Source: Curtobacterium sp. VKM Ac-1393
GTDB lineage: Bacteria > Actinomycetota > Actinomycetes > Actinomycetales > Microbacteriaceae
Reading direction: 5' to 3'
Length of the DNA stretch: 64,000 bases
NCBI RefSeq assembly: GCF_015350995.1
Contig: NZ_JADKRW010000003.1
Location: forward strand, 310,001-374,000
The translations under genes and the position numbers were made by a program. The notes beneath the pieces are model-generated. The model was not told the DNA's origin. It was given only the letters and a program-made list of their open reading frames with translations, and made no database searches. Of this stretch, positions 24,101 through 31,957 are shown piece by piece. Each line of letters begins with the position of its first letter. Position 1 is the stretch's first letter.

Positions 24101-26680
24101 GTGACGCTCCGCGCCACCGGTGCGGCCGTCGGGCTGCTCGCCCTGCTCGAGAGCGCCCCTGACAGCGTCGGCCTCGACGAGGTCCAGCCGGCGCACGAGA
24201 TCACCAGGACCCTGGCGTCCGGCGCCATGAGCCACGGTGCCCTCGTCGCCACCGCGCACGAAGCGGTGGCACACGGCACGAACATGGTCGGCGGCATGTC
24301 GAACAGCGGTGAGGGCGGCGAGCACCACTCCCGCTACGGCACCATCCGTGGCTCGCGGATCAAGCAGTTCGCCTCGGGTCGCTTCGGCATCTGGGCGGGC
24401 TACCTCGCCGACCCGATGCTCGAGGAACTCGAGATCAAGATCGGTCAGGGCGCGAAGCCCGGCGAGGGCGGCCAGCTGCCCGCGCCGAAGGTCACGGTGG
24501 ACATCGCCGCGGCCCGTGGTGGTACGCCCGGCGTCGAGCTCATCTCGCCGCCGCCGCACCACGACACGTACTCGATCGAGGACCTGGCGCAGCTCATCCA
24601 CGACTGCAAGGCCGCCCGCGTCCGGGTGATCGTGAAGCTCGTGTCCTCCGAGGGCATCGGCACCATCGCGGTCGGCGTCGCCAAGGCCGGCGCGGACGTC
24701 ATCAACGTCGCGGGCAACACCGGCGGCACCGGCGCCGCGGCCGTCACGAGCCTGAAGTACGCGGGCCGCTCGGCGGAGATCGGCGTCGCCGAGGTCCACC
24801 AGGCCCTGGTCGCGAACGGCCTGCGCTCGAAGGTCACGCTCCGTTGCTCGGGCGCGCACCAGACCGGGTCCGACGTGGTGACGAGCGCGCTGCTCGGCGG
24901 CGACAGCTTCGAGTTCGGCACGACCGCGCTCATGATGCTCGGCTGCGTCATGGCGAAGAACTGCAACGTGAAGTGCCCCGCCGGCCTCACCACGAACGCC
25001 GAGGCGTTCGAGGGCGACCCGCGTGCGCTCGCGCAGTACCTGCTCAACATCGCGCACGACGTCCGGCAGATCCTCGCCCGCCTCGGCCTGCGCTCCCTGC
25101 GCGAGGCCCGGGGTCGCACCGACCTGCTGCAGCTCCTCGACCACCCGGCGAGCGTCGGTCGTCTCGACGCCCGTGCGCTGCTCGCCCAGGTGCCGGAGAA
25201 GGTCGTGACGGACCCGGAGTACCTGGAGAAGGACTTCCACACCGACGACGCGCTGCTCGAGCGCATCCGCACGGCACTGGTCGACCACGCGCAGGAGCAC
25301 GTGCTCGTGCACGGCGTCCTGCTCGGCAACAGCGACAAGTCCGTCGGCGGCCAGCTCGGCATCGACGTCGAGCGCCTGCTCAACCACGAGCTCGGCGCCG
25401 ATGACGTCCGGGGCCTGCCGGCCGTGGCGACCGACGACCGCGGACGTCGCCGACTGGTCGACGGTGCGGTCACGATCCGCACCCAGGGCTCCGCCGGGCA
25501 GTCGTACGGCGTGTTCAACAACGACGGCATCGTCCTCGAGCACACCGGCACCGCGAACGACGGCGTCGGCAAGAGCCAGAGCGGCGGACGGATCATCGTC
25601 CGTGCACCCGGCGGCGGCAGCGCCGACCAGGGCGGCAACGTGCTGATCGGCAACTTCGCGCTCTTCGGCGCCACCGGCGGACGCACGTTCGTCGAGGGCG
25701 AGGCCGGAGACCGGTTCGCCGTGCGCAACTCCGGCGCGACCGCCGTGGTCGAGGGCGTCGGCGACTTCGGCTGCGAGTACATGACCGGCGGTGCCGTGTT
25801 CAACCTCGGCGCGTTCGGCAAGGGCCTCGGCAACGGCATGTCCGGCGGGTTCCTGTACCAGTACGACCCGTCCGGCCGGGTCGGCGAGCGTGCCAGCACC
25901 GACTCGCTGCTCGTGTTCCCCGTCACCGACACCGAGCGCGGGGCGTTCCACGAGGCCGGCGCGCGCCTGCTGCTCGAGTGGCACCTCGAGGCGACCGGTT
26001 CGGCGTTGGCCGAGCGCCTGCTCGCCGAGTGGGAGACCACCCGGCAGCACGTGTACGTCGGCATGCCGCGTGCGCTGCTGCTCACGCAGGACGCCGGCGA
26101 GATCCTCGCGGCCGCGTCCCGCACCGAGCTGCTCGACGAGCTCGCGACCTCGATCGCCACGGACAAGCTCCGTGCGTTCAAGGTGGACTACCGCGACCAG
26201 CGGACCGTGCTCGACGGCCGTGCACCCGCGCTCGGCGACCAGAGCGGCGACATGTTCTCGCTGCTGTCGTCGTACACGGTGCTCGGCGTCGCGCAGGACG
26301 TCGCGCTCGAGCGCGTCCCCGGTGCGGGTGCGAACGACCCCCGCGTCACCGAAGCGGTGAAGAACCTCGTCCTGACCGAGGACTTCTCGGTCAAGCAGCG
26401 CGTCGTGAAGTACCTGCGCGGCACGCTCGACCGGTTCGCCGACGACCAGCTCGCGACGCTCATCGCGATCAAGCGACTCGACGACTACAAGCGTGCGCTC
26501 ACGCAGCGGAACAACCGCAGCATGGACGCACCGGGCACCACGGGGTGGATCATGCACCAGAACGCCAAGAACGACGGACGTGTCCGCGAGGCCCGCTTCG
26601 ACGAGCTGCTCGCGACCGCGGCGCTCGAGGACATCGCCCGCCGCGCACCGCAGGCGCCGACCGAGGCGGTGTCCGCGTGA
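21113..26680 (+). CDS. Large glutamate synthase alpha-subunit homologue
   Basis: This 1855-residue enzyme has the glutamate synthase layout. The N-terminal Ntn amidotransferase has the probable nucleophile Cys18 in SSDCGVGF. A central domain follows, then an FMN-binding barrel (GAAAVTSLKYAG, then QTGSDVVTSALLGGDSFEFGT), a 3Fe-4S Cys set (Cys1278, Cys1284, Cys1288) and the C-terminal GXGXG beta-helix domain. Known alpha subunits have about 1480-1530 residues, so this is some 340 longer, with extra sequence on both sides of the cluster and a helical C-terminal tail. The cluster spacing is C-x5-C-x3-C rather than the usual C-x5-C-x4-C. There is no gltD beside it; a diflavin reductase overlaps instead. 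GTG start; only 17 residues precede the Cys. Confidence 0.85.
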   Translation: MNPTSFGLYDPARESSDCGVGFITRLDGTPHHDVIRKGDEALCAIPHRGGKSAEGVGDGAGVSIDLSVEFFSAITGHELRAGHFGVANCFVPSGDGAEADAERARAQQTVTDAIEQQGFELLVVRDVPVDHSVARPEAEQYQLPIVQWVFRAPSDWEREAVDQAANRALLAIESVSYGEAAEQRAQHAALYPLSLSARTQILKGRLNSGEVIGYFTDLRDPRHSVRTLYFHTRFSTNTEPHPTMAQPFRLMAHNGELNTDRKNRLSDEALARARTRSIVRPPGQSDSSRLDQTLQSRVFDDGLEIVEAVVSLMPPAWENDRTLTADVRDMLEYFSLYEEKNDGPAAVIFSDGDVVGARLDRLGLRPLRTVETTEYLMVSSEAGQVTFDADEVVHRGRIEAGGMLVVDHRTGTRMRSGEVLSMLAARRDYGTLLDAARVNLDDLPAPAYDRTRNTLGYEGDLSLAGRYVAYSLNQESFRFMLDPMLQNGSERISAMGYGNAINALSDTEGGMAKYFSQRFAQVTNPPLDSIREADGMSMRVALGAKPDGTGTTGRQLVVQSPILGHLDMVRLRDQDIVPLERFDMLYVPVLGDEQANADAMRDAVTALCDAIEAFAAHSGGIAVLTDRAVSSTHAPLPVILAVAAVNQRLIETGLRLRVSVVAESGQLPSSHHVATALGFGASAVYSLSARLRAEEKYPAAPAPAGELTATDLALKQFRKAAEKALAKTMGRVGLCTAESYIGGAFFEPNYLDTGDDVLARIFPHMQAPVGGVGFARIAQAATDWHERARSVAAEGQVPLLGLFKERSDGAGHSFGVASVRGFGGMTEERPSFERSGDSDALRLLTLGQLDDSFGITDAAYRNTGYDRLSDAEIDQHRITPGYVTFLQTTHDERSRRPAALRDVLALPADVTGIDTAEDFARELGRFSTSGNSSVTVRGLSGSRPSTEQDLPGGTERFRLELASTGTTGALRHQALADGLALLYPGQVDVDAVDDTRVTLRATGAAVGLLALLESAPDSVGLDEVQPAHEITRTLASGAMSHGALVATAHEAVAHGTNMVGGMSNSGEGGEHHSRYGTIRGSRIKQFASGRFGIWAGYLADPMLEELEIKIGQGAKPGEGGQLPAPKVTVDIAAARGGTPGVELISPPPHHDTYSIEDLAQLIHDCKAARVRVIVKLVSSEGIGTIAVGVAKAGADVINVAGNTGGTGAAAVTSLKYAGRSAEIGVAEVHQALVANGLRSKVTLRCSGAHQTGSDVVTSALLGGDSFEFGTTALMMLGCVMAKNCNVKCPAGLTTNAEAFEGDPRALAQYLLNIAHDVRQILARLGLRSLREARGRTDLLQLLDHPASVGRLDARALLAQVPEKVVTDPEYLEKDFHTDDALLERIRTALVDHAQEHVLVHGVLLGNSDKSVGGQLGIDVERLLNHELGADDVRGLPAVATDDRGRRRLVDGAVTIRTQGSAGQSYGVFNNDGIVLEHTGTANDGVGKSQSGGRIIVRAPGGGSADQGGNVLIGNFALFGATGGRTFVEGEAGDRFAVRNSGATAVVEGVGDFGCEYMTGGAVFNLGAFGKGLGNGMSGGFLYQYDPSGRVGERASTDSLLVFPVTDTERGAFHEAGARLLLEWHLEATGSALAERLLAEWETTRQHVYVGMPRALLLTQDAGEILAAASRTELLDELATSIATDKLRAFKVDYRDQRTVLDGRAPALGDQSGDMFSLLSSYTVLGVAQDVALERVPGAGANDPRVTEAVKNLVLTEDFSVKQRVVKYLRGTLDRFADDQLATLIAIKRLDDYKRALTQRNNRSMDAPGTTGWIMHQNAKNDGRVREARFDELLATAALEDIARRAPQAPTEAVSA

Positions 26681-28461
26681 GCCTGCTCCCCCCGACCGGA
26701 TCCCTGATCCCGGTCGACGCACCGTTCTCGGCGGCCCAGGAGTCCTGGCTGGCCGGGTTCATCGCGGGCATCGCCGCGGCCGGCAAGAAGGCGTCCGTCG
26801 CCGCCCCCACGACGACCATCGACGTGCTGTTCGGCACCCAGACCGGCAACGCCGAGTTCCTGGCCGACGAGCTCGTCGCCGGGGCGAAGGCCCGCGGGCT
26901 CGGCGGCCGTGCCGCCGCGCTCGACGCCGTCACGCCGGAGCAGCTCGCTGAGATGACCCACGTGCTCATCGTGACCTCGACGTACGGCGAGGGCGAGATG
27001 CCCGACAACGCCGGCCTGTTCTGGGACGCGATCCAGGCGAGCACCGTGCCACGGCTCGAGGGGCTGCAGTACGCGGTCCTCGGCCTCGGCGACACGAGCT
27101 ACGACGAGTTCTGCCAGGCCGGCAAGCTCCTCGACACCCGCTTCGAGCAGCTCGGCGCGACCCGGGTGCACGACCGTGTGGACTGCGACGTCGACTTCGA
27201 GGACGCCGCCGCACTCTGGACCGCCGCCGTGCTCGACCGGCTGGCGGCCGAGGCGGGTGCACAGCCCGGCGCGACCACGGGGGTGGGCGCAACCGGCGCC
27301 GCGTCCGCGAGCGGCGGGGCGGGCGCGAGCCGTGCCTCCCGGCCCGGTGCCCAGTGGAACAAGCGCAACCCGTACCCGTCGCGTCTGGTCGAGAACCGGC
27401 TGCTCTCGTCGCCGCGCAGCGCGAAGGAGATCCGGCACTACGAGTTCGACCTCGGCGACTCCGGCATCGAGTACGCCGCCGGCGACGCCCTGGCGGTCGT
27501 GCCCGTCAACGACGCCGTGTTCGTCGACGAACTGCTCGAGCAGGTCGGCGCGACCGGTGGCGAGTCGTTCGACGGTCGACCGATCACCGAGGTGCTGCGG
27601 AGCGACCGCGAGATCCGGACGCCGTCGAAGGACCTGATCGCCGACCTCGTGCAGCGCGCACCGGCGAGCGAGCTCGCCGCGGTCGTGTCGCACGGGGACA
27701 AGCACGAACTGGACCGCTGGCTCTGGGGCCGCGACGTCCTCGACCTGCTGCGCGACGCCGGTCCGGCCGCACCCGGACTCGACGAGCTGCTGCCGAACCT
27801 GCGGCCGTTGCAGGCACGCCAGTACTCGATCTCGTCGAGCCCGCTGGCGCACCCGGACCGCATCCACCTGACGATCGCGTCCGTCCGGTACGGCGACCCG
27901 CACCGGATGCACGCCGGCGTCGCATCGACGTTCCTGGCCGACCGGGTCGACCCCGACGGCACCGTGGACGTGTACCTGCAGCCGAACGCCGCGTTCGGCG
28001 TGCCGTCGGATGCAGCCGCACCGATGATCATGATCGGGCCGGGCACCGGCATCGCACCGTTCCGCGGGTTCCTGCACGAGCGGGCCGCAGCGGGCGCGAC
28101 CGGGCGCAACTGGCTGTTCTTCGGCGACCAGCACCGCGACACGGACTTCGTGTACCGGGACGAGCTCACCGAACTGCAGGAGCAGGGCGTGCTGAACCGG
28201 CTCGACCTGGCGTTCTCCCGCGACCAGGCCGAGAAGGTCTACGTGCAGACCCGGATGCGCGAGCAGTCCGCCGAGCTGTTCGCGTGGCTCGAGGACGGCG
28301 GGCACGTCTACGTGTGCGGCGATGCCTCGCGGATGGCGAAGGACGTCGAGGCCGCGCTGCTCGACGTCATCCGGACCGGCCGCGGGCGCGACGAGGACGA
28401 CGCGCAGTCGTACCTCGCCGACCTGCGGCGGTTGAAGCGCTACGTCCGCGACGTCTACTGA
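26677..28461 (+). CDS. CysJ-like diflavin reductase (flavodoxin-FNR fusion)
   Basis: This 594-residue reductase would carry electrons from NADPH through FAD and FMN to a partner. The flavodoxin domain starts at about residue 48 (VLFGTQTGNAEFLADEL) and includes TSTYGEGEMPDN and LGLGDTSYDEFC. A Gly/Ala-rich linker follows, then the FAD segment (ARQYSISSS), and the NADPH segment (IGPGTGIAPFRGFL, YVCGDASRMAKDVE), ending in YVRDVY as CysJ proteins do. Length matches CysJ (about 600). The GTG start overlaps the glutamate synthase stop by 4 nt. It may serve that enzyme in place of GltD, or sulfite reductase encoded elsewhere. Confidence 0.9.
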   Translation: MSLLPPTGSLIPVDAPFSAAQESWLAGFIAGIAAAGKKASVAAPTTTIDVLFGTQTGNAEFLADELVAGAKARGLGGRAAALDAVTPEQLAEMTHVLIVTSTYGEGEMPDNAGLFWDAIQASTVPRLEGLQYAVLGLGDTSYDEFCQAGKLLDTRFEQLGATRVHDRVDCDVDFEDAAALWTAAVLDRLAAEAGAQPGATTGVGATGAASASGGAGASRASRPGAQWNKRNPYPSRLVENRLLSSPRSAKEIRHYEFDLGDSGIEYAAGDALAVVPVNDAVFVDELLEQVGATGGESFDGRPITEVLRSDREIRTPSKDLIADLVQRAPASELAAVVSHGDKHELDRWLWGRDVLDLLRDAGPAAPGLDELLPNLRPLQARQYSISSSPLAHPDRIHLTIASVRYGDPHRMHAGVASTFLADRVDPDGTVDVYLQPNAAFGVPSDAAAPMIMIGPGTGIAPFRGFLHERAAAGATGRNWLFFGDQHRDTDFVYRDELTELQEQGVLNRLDLAFSRDQAEKVYVQTRMREQSAELFAWLEDGGHVYVCGDASRMAKDVEAALLDVIRTGRGRDEDDAQSYLADLRRLKRYVRDVY

Positions 28462-28489
28462 GACTGCAGCACACGCCTGGTGCGGGCAG

Positions 28490-28537
28490 CAGGACGCCCC
28501 GGTAGCGGAACCCGAATCCGACTGCCGGGGCGTCCTG
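28490..28537 (+). terminator. Terminator of the glutamate synthase/diflavin reductase operon
   Basis: CAGGACGCCCCGG (28490-28502) pairs with CCGGGGCGTCCTG (28525-28537); an inner CGGA/TCCG stem strengthens it. It lies 28 nt after the stop. Confidence 0.75.
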
Positions 28538-28550
28538 TGGAGGGTGCCGG

Positions 28551-28712
28551 TCAGTGAGGCCTGACCGACGAGCCCAGTGGCGTGACGCTAGGACCCGGGT
28601 GCGATGACCCGGTTTCCTGGACGACGAGTCTCCTGATCCGGGACTCCCGTCGTGCACGCCGCTCGATCACCGATGGTTGGTCGGCGCCGGGCGCGCACTG
28701 CGGCACGGTCAT
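28551..28712 (-). CDS. Possible small protein, 53 residues
   Basis: This is an unrecognised candidate. It is supported by a strong Shine-Dalgarno-like GGAGG ending about 9 nt before the ATG and by an AT-rich patch further upstream. The product starts MTVPQCAPGADQP and has a basic middle (ERRARRESRIRR). No signal peptide or membrane helix is seen. High-GC DNA makes random frames common, so this may not be a gene. Confidence 0.3.
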   Translation of the reverse strand: MTVPQCAPGADQPSVIERRARRESRIRRLVVQETGSSHPGPSVTPLGSSVRPH

Positions 28713-28842
28713 TCGGGTCCCCCTCCTGCCGCGGTTCGTTGCCGTCACCGGCTCCCTGGATGCCGGCCCGAAGGGACGACACTGATCCGCGGTGAAGAAA
28801 CAATAAGACGATGACGGACTGATGGCTACCCGTTGACCGGAA

Positions 28843-29238
28843 CTACTCCGCCGTGCTACCGCTCGGTGTCCCCGATGCGTCGTCGGCGTCGCCCGGTGCC
28901 ACCGCACGCGACCAGGCCGAGTCGTCCCCGGTGCTCGTGTCCGGCGGCTCCGGCGTCAGGACGAGCCCAGACCCGGAGGTGGCAGAGGCGTACAGGTCCT
29001 CGAGCCAGCTGCGGTTGATCGAGGGCACCCTGCTGCCGGAGAACTTGAAGTGCAGGCCGACGTTCGGGTTCAGCCAGATCGTGCTGCGGCCGTCACCGTG
29101 GACGACGTCGTCCTTCCACGAGAACGCGAACCGGTGGTCGCGCCGGAGCATGTTCACGATCACGATCTGCAGGTGTGTCATGGCCCGGTCGTCGATGCGG
29201 AGATCGAGCGGCTGGCCGTCGTAGATGAGCTGGCCCAT
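28843..29238 (-). CDS. DUF7882-like small protein, Microbacteriaceae type
   Basis: This 131-residue protein starts MGQLIYDGQPLDLRIDDRA and continues with a helix-strand region (THLQIVIVNMLRR, FAFSWKDD, STIWLNPNVGLHFKF, INRSWLEDL). That is the pattern I recall for a small family frequent in Microbacteriaceae and now listed as DUF7882, often mislabelled ATP-dependent DNA ligase. There is no ligase motif here. The last 40 residues are acidic and low-complexity. It is downstream of the hydrolase by 29 nt and probably shares its transcript. The longer upstream reading lies in the hydrolase gene. Confidence 0.75.
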   Translation of the reverse strand: MGQLIYDGQPLDLRIDDRAMTHLQIVIVNMLRRDHRFAFSWKDDVVHGDGRSTIWLNPNVGLHFKFSGSRVPSINRSWLEDLYASATSGSGLVLTPEPPDTSTGDDSAWSRAVAPGDADDASGTPSGSTAE

Positions 29239-29267
29239 GGCCCTGTCTACTCCCCCGACCCGGTGTG

Positions 29268-30434
29268 TCAGAGCGTCTTCGCCCAGGCGGTGATCGTGGT
29301 GTCGAACCAGGCGGCGTCGACGTTGCGCTCCCAGGCGTGCTCGGCCGGTTCGCTCACCGCCAGCGTCACCGTGTCGGGGTGCGCGGCGGCGAACTGCTGG
29401 CTGACGCCGAAGGGCACGGTGGTGTCCCCCGACGAGTGGATGAGCAGGGTCGGCGGCAGGCTCCGCGGCGCGTGCAACCACGAGAGCGCACGGACGTCCA
29501 CCGGTGACCGGAGCCCGACGACACGGCACACGATCGGCAGGGACATCGCCCGGAGCGCGGCACCGATGATGAACCCGGGGAGCCCGGCGCGACCAGCCTG
29601 GGAGCGTACGGTCGTCGCCCAGTCGAGCGCCGGTGACACCAGGAGCAGTCCGACGAACCGGTCGCGGTGCGCTGACCGTGCGAGGAGTTCGTGGGTGATC
29701 GTGGCGCCCATCGACCACCCCACGATGACGAGCCGTTCGGCCCCGTTCGCGACGGCGTGGTCGAGGGCGGCCTCGACGTCGGGCCACTCGCGGGCGCCGA
29801 GGTGCGACGCGCGGCCCTCCCACGGTGCCTCGCCGTCACCGCGGAAGGACGGCACGATCGAGGTCCAGCCGGCATCGAGCGCCGCGGGGACGGTCCGGAG
29901 CGCGGTGACGCGGGTGGTGCGGATGCCGTGGACGTGGACGGCCCACGTGGTGGCGGCATCGCCGGCCGCGGCGGGCGCGGCGGCCCCGGCGGGCGCGGCG
30001 GCCCCGGCCCCGGCCGCTCCTGGCCGGATGACCCACGCCGGCGCCGGCCCCACGGGTGTCGGCAGTGACACCTCGTCCCAGTCGACGTCCATCGCCGCGG
30101 GGTCCGGGTGCACGTGCCCGCTCCACCGCACCCGTGCGGACAAGTCGCCGCTCGTCCGGACCAGCGCGCGGCGGACGGTGCCGGCTGCCTCGTCGACCTC
30201 GAGCACGGGCCCCACCGTCGTGTGCCCGGAGCCGTCGTGCCACAGCCCGTACTCCCCCGGCCGCACCGTGTCGTCGGTGATCGGGAGCCGGATCGAGTCG
30301 TCGGTCGTCCCGAGCACCGGGGTCCACCGGTCGCCGCCGGGCAGCACGATCCTGCCGACGACCTTCCGCAGCACGAGCAGGAACACCGCTGCCAGCACCA
30401 CGAGCACGCCGAGCGCCCACCAGACGATCGTCAT
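29268..30434 (-). CDS. Membrane-anchored alpha/beta hydrolase
   Basis: A 388-residue protein with an N-terminal membrane helix (residues 2-22) and an alpha/beta hydrolase domain from about residue 150. The nucleophile elbow is VGWSMGATI, the acid is in LLIHSSGDTTVP, and the His in EPAEHAWERN. The region between the helix and the hydrolase core is of unknown fold. A Pro/Ala run near residues 130-160 separates the two halves. It starts 4 nt after the stop of the MAB_1171c-like gene upstream. Such genes occur in several actinobacterial clusters, but no substrate can be named. Confidence 0.83.
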   Translation of the reverse strand: MTIVWWALGVLVVLAAVFLLVLRKVVGRIVLPGGDRWTPVLGTTDDSIRLPITDDTVRPGEYGLWHDGSGHTTVGPVLEVDEAAGTVRRALVRTSGDLSARVRWSGHVHPDPAAMDVDWDEVSLPTPVGPAPAWVIRPGAAGAGAAAPAGAAAPAAAGDAATTWAVHVHGIRTTRVTALRTVPAALDAGWTSIVPSFRGDGEAPWEGRASHLGAREWPDVEAALDHAVANGAERLVIVGWSMGATITHELLARSAHRDRFVGLLLVSPALDWATTVRSQAGRAGLPGFIIGAALRAMSLPIVCRVVGLRSPVDVRALSWLHAPRSLPPTLLIHSSGDTTVPFGVSQQFAAAHPDTVTLAVSEPAEHAWERNVDAAWFDTTITAWAKTL

Positions 30435-30438
30435 CGCA

Positions 30439-31344
30439 TCAGCCTCCGAGACTGCGGGTCAGGGTCAGTTCGGCCGACCGCACCTGGACGAGTTCGGCGT
30501 CGTCGAGGGTGCGGCCCTGCACCTCGGCGTCACGGATCGCGATGACGAGGTCGTAGGTCCGCGCCTGCACGTCACCGTCCCGCTCGACGGCGTGCAGGTC
30601 GTGGCGTCGGGCGATGCGCCGCAGTAGCCGGTGGTGCCGACGGCACGTCAGGTCACGCAACCACCGGCGGAACGTCAGGGACGCCATCGCCACGACGATG
30701 AGCACGATGCCCAGGTAGAACGGCGGGTCGAAGCCCAGGCGGAGGCCGTCGCGCAGCGTGGCCGGGAACAGCCCGAAGTGGTCGGCGGTGAGCGAGAGCA
30801 ACTCGTCGATGCTCGCGATGACCACGAGCGAGAGCCCGACGCGGAAGACCACGAGCGCGACCGGGTTCCGCAGTTCACCGTGCCGGAGGGTGGCGGCGGC
30901 GATCGCCCCCACGCCCACCATGTAGATCGAGCCGTACAGCCACATCGCCGGCGCGTCGATGCCGTTGATGATGAAGGCGAAGTCGGTGTCCCCGCGGTCA
31001 GGGACGGCGAAGAACGGCACGGCGAACGCCACGACGAGCACGAGCAGCGCCACCGGGCTCGCGAGCAGGGGCCGCTTCGGCAGGTCCGAGGTGCTCGCAC
31101 GGAGCATCAGCCAGAACGCCGCGGTGGCGCAGACGTTCTGCACGAGGTTGATCAGGTTCGTCCCGCCGAGCGCACCGTCGAGCACGGTCTGCGGAACGAC
31201 ACTGCCGAGTGTCAGCAGCCCGAGCGCGCCGACCCCGGTGGCGCCCCAGGCCGCGCGGCCACGAGGGTTCCGGAGCACGTGGGGCGTGCGGGCGAGGAAG
31301 ATCAGCGCCGCGCACCAGAAGGCCGCGGCGTGCAGGACGGCCAT
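30439..31344 (-). CDS. MAB_1171c-like membrane protein
   Basis: This 301-residue protein has about seven hydrophobic helices, then a 70-residue cytoplasmic tail with basic, helical segments (RRHHRLLRRIARRH) and the segment TYDLVIAIRDAEVQ. This layout matches the MAB_1171c family of putative transporters that commonly sit next to an ImmA/IrrE peptidase in actinobacteria. Its start ATG overlaps the peptidase stop by 1 nt (TGATG). The function is unknown; a sensing or signalling role with the peptidase is inference. Confidence 0.7.
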   Translation of the reverse strand: MAVLHAAAFWCAALIFLARTPHVLRNPRGRAAWGATGVGALGLLTLGSVVPQTVLDGALGGTNLINLVQNVCATAAFWLMLRASTSDLPKRPLLASPVALLVLVVAFAVPFFAVPDRGDTDFAFIINGIDAPAMWLYGSIYMVGVGAIAAATLRHGELRNPVALVVFRVGLSLVVIASIDELLSLTADHFGLFPATLRDGLRLGFDPPFYLGIVLIVVAMASLTFRRWLRDLTCRRHHRLLRRIARRHDLHAVERDGDVQARTYDLVIAIRDAEVQGRTLDDAELVQVRSAELTLTRSLGG

Positions 31345-31811
31345 CAGCCGTAGGCCCGCTCGTCCGCGCTCGCGCTGCCGGCGAGCAGCACGGTCGCCAG
31401 TTCGTACGCGAAGCGCTCGGCGAAGTGCTCGTCGTCGTCCGAGATGCTCACCAGGCCGGAGTCCCCGTCGAGGGTCCGCCGGCACACGTGCCCACCCGAG
31501 GCGAACTCGGCGATCGAGGCCGTGGTGGGCGACCCGACGTCGCCGTGCACCAGGTGGCCGAGCTCGTGCAGGACGCAGTGCATCCGGTAGAGCTCGGGGG
31601 CGTCGGCCGGCACGAGCACGAGGTTCTCGTGTTCGAACTGCGACACGAGCGCGGTCAGCGGGCCCCAGCTCGGGCCGTCGACGTCGACCACGCGGGTGGG
31701 TTTGCCGATCAACCGGCCGACGCCGTCGACCACGTCGGGCAGCTTCGGGGATCGGGGGAGGGTCGCGACGAGGGCACCGACGGTGTCCGACGCACTCCTG
31801 CCCGCTGCCAT
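31344..31811 (-). CDS. ImmA/IrrE-type metallopeptidase
   Basis: A 155-residue protein with the zinc motif HELGHLVHGD in the second half. The helix before it (PELYRMHCVL) and the acidic residues after it fit the ImmA/IrrE family, whose members cut regulators or inhibitors in response to damage. ATG 31811 is preceded by GGAGGGG at ideal spacing. A longer open reading to the mva gene has no support. There is no XRE-type DNA-binding partner next to it. The gene is coupled to the MAB_1171c-like gene. Confidence 0.83.
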   Translation of the reverse strand: MAAGRSASDTVGALVATLPRSPKLPDVVDGVGRLIGKPTRVVDVDGPSWGPLTALVSQFEHENLVLVPADAPELYRMHCVLHELGHLVHGDVGSPTTASIAEFASGGHVCRRTLDGDSGLVSISDDDEHFAERFAYELATVLLAGSASADERAYG

Positions 31812-31879
31812 CACCCCTCCGATCCGTCGCGGAAAGACTACCTGGCGGATCCCCGTGCGCACGAGGCCCCGTCCGTCAC

Positions 31880-31931
31880 GCGGAAGCGACAGATCCCTGC
31901 GGAACGTTCCGCAGGGATCTGTCGCTTTCGC
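31880..31931 (-). terminator. Terminator after the mevalonate operon
   Basis: A 52-nt nearly perfect palindrome centred at 31905/31906 (GGAAC/GTTCC), with 26-bp arms and one G-U type pair. The outer arms read GCGGAAGCGACAGATC and its complement. It separates mvaS from the peptidase gene. Confidence 0.75.
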
Positions 31932-31957
31932 GGAGGGGTCCGGCCTTCGCGGAGGGG

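Larger units (their letters stand above)
28462..28842. other. Intergenic stretch of about 380 nt
   Basis: It contains the terminator above and one possible short minus-strand ORF (28551-28712). It also has a small AT-rich patch (AAACAATAAG near 28797-28806) that might hold a minus-strand promoter. No tRNA, riboswitch or other gene is seen. Confidence 0.6.

Noticed and set aside
23120-26722. A 1200-codon open minus-strand frame opposite the glutamate synthase gene
   Set aside because: The plus-strand frame carries all conserved motifs; the antisense product is His/Arg/Gly-rich without any domain.
28562-28842. Possible tRNA or small structured RNA in the largest empty gap
   Set aside because: No cloverleaf arms or T-loop sequence could be found on either strand.
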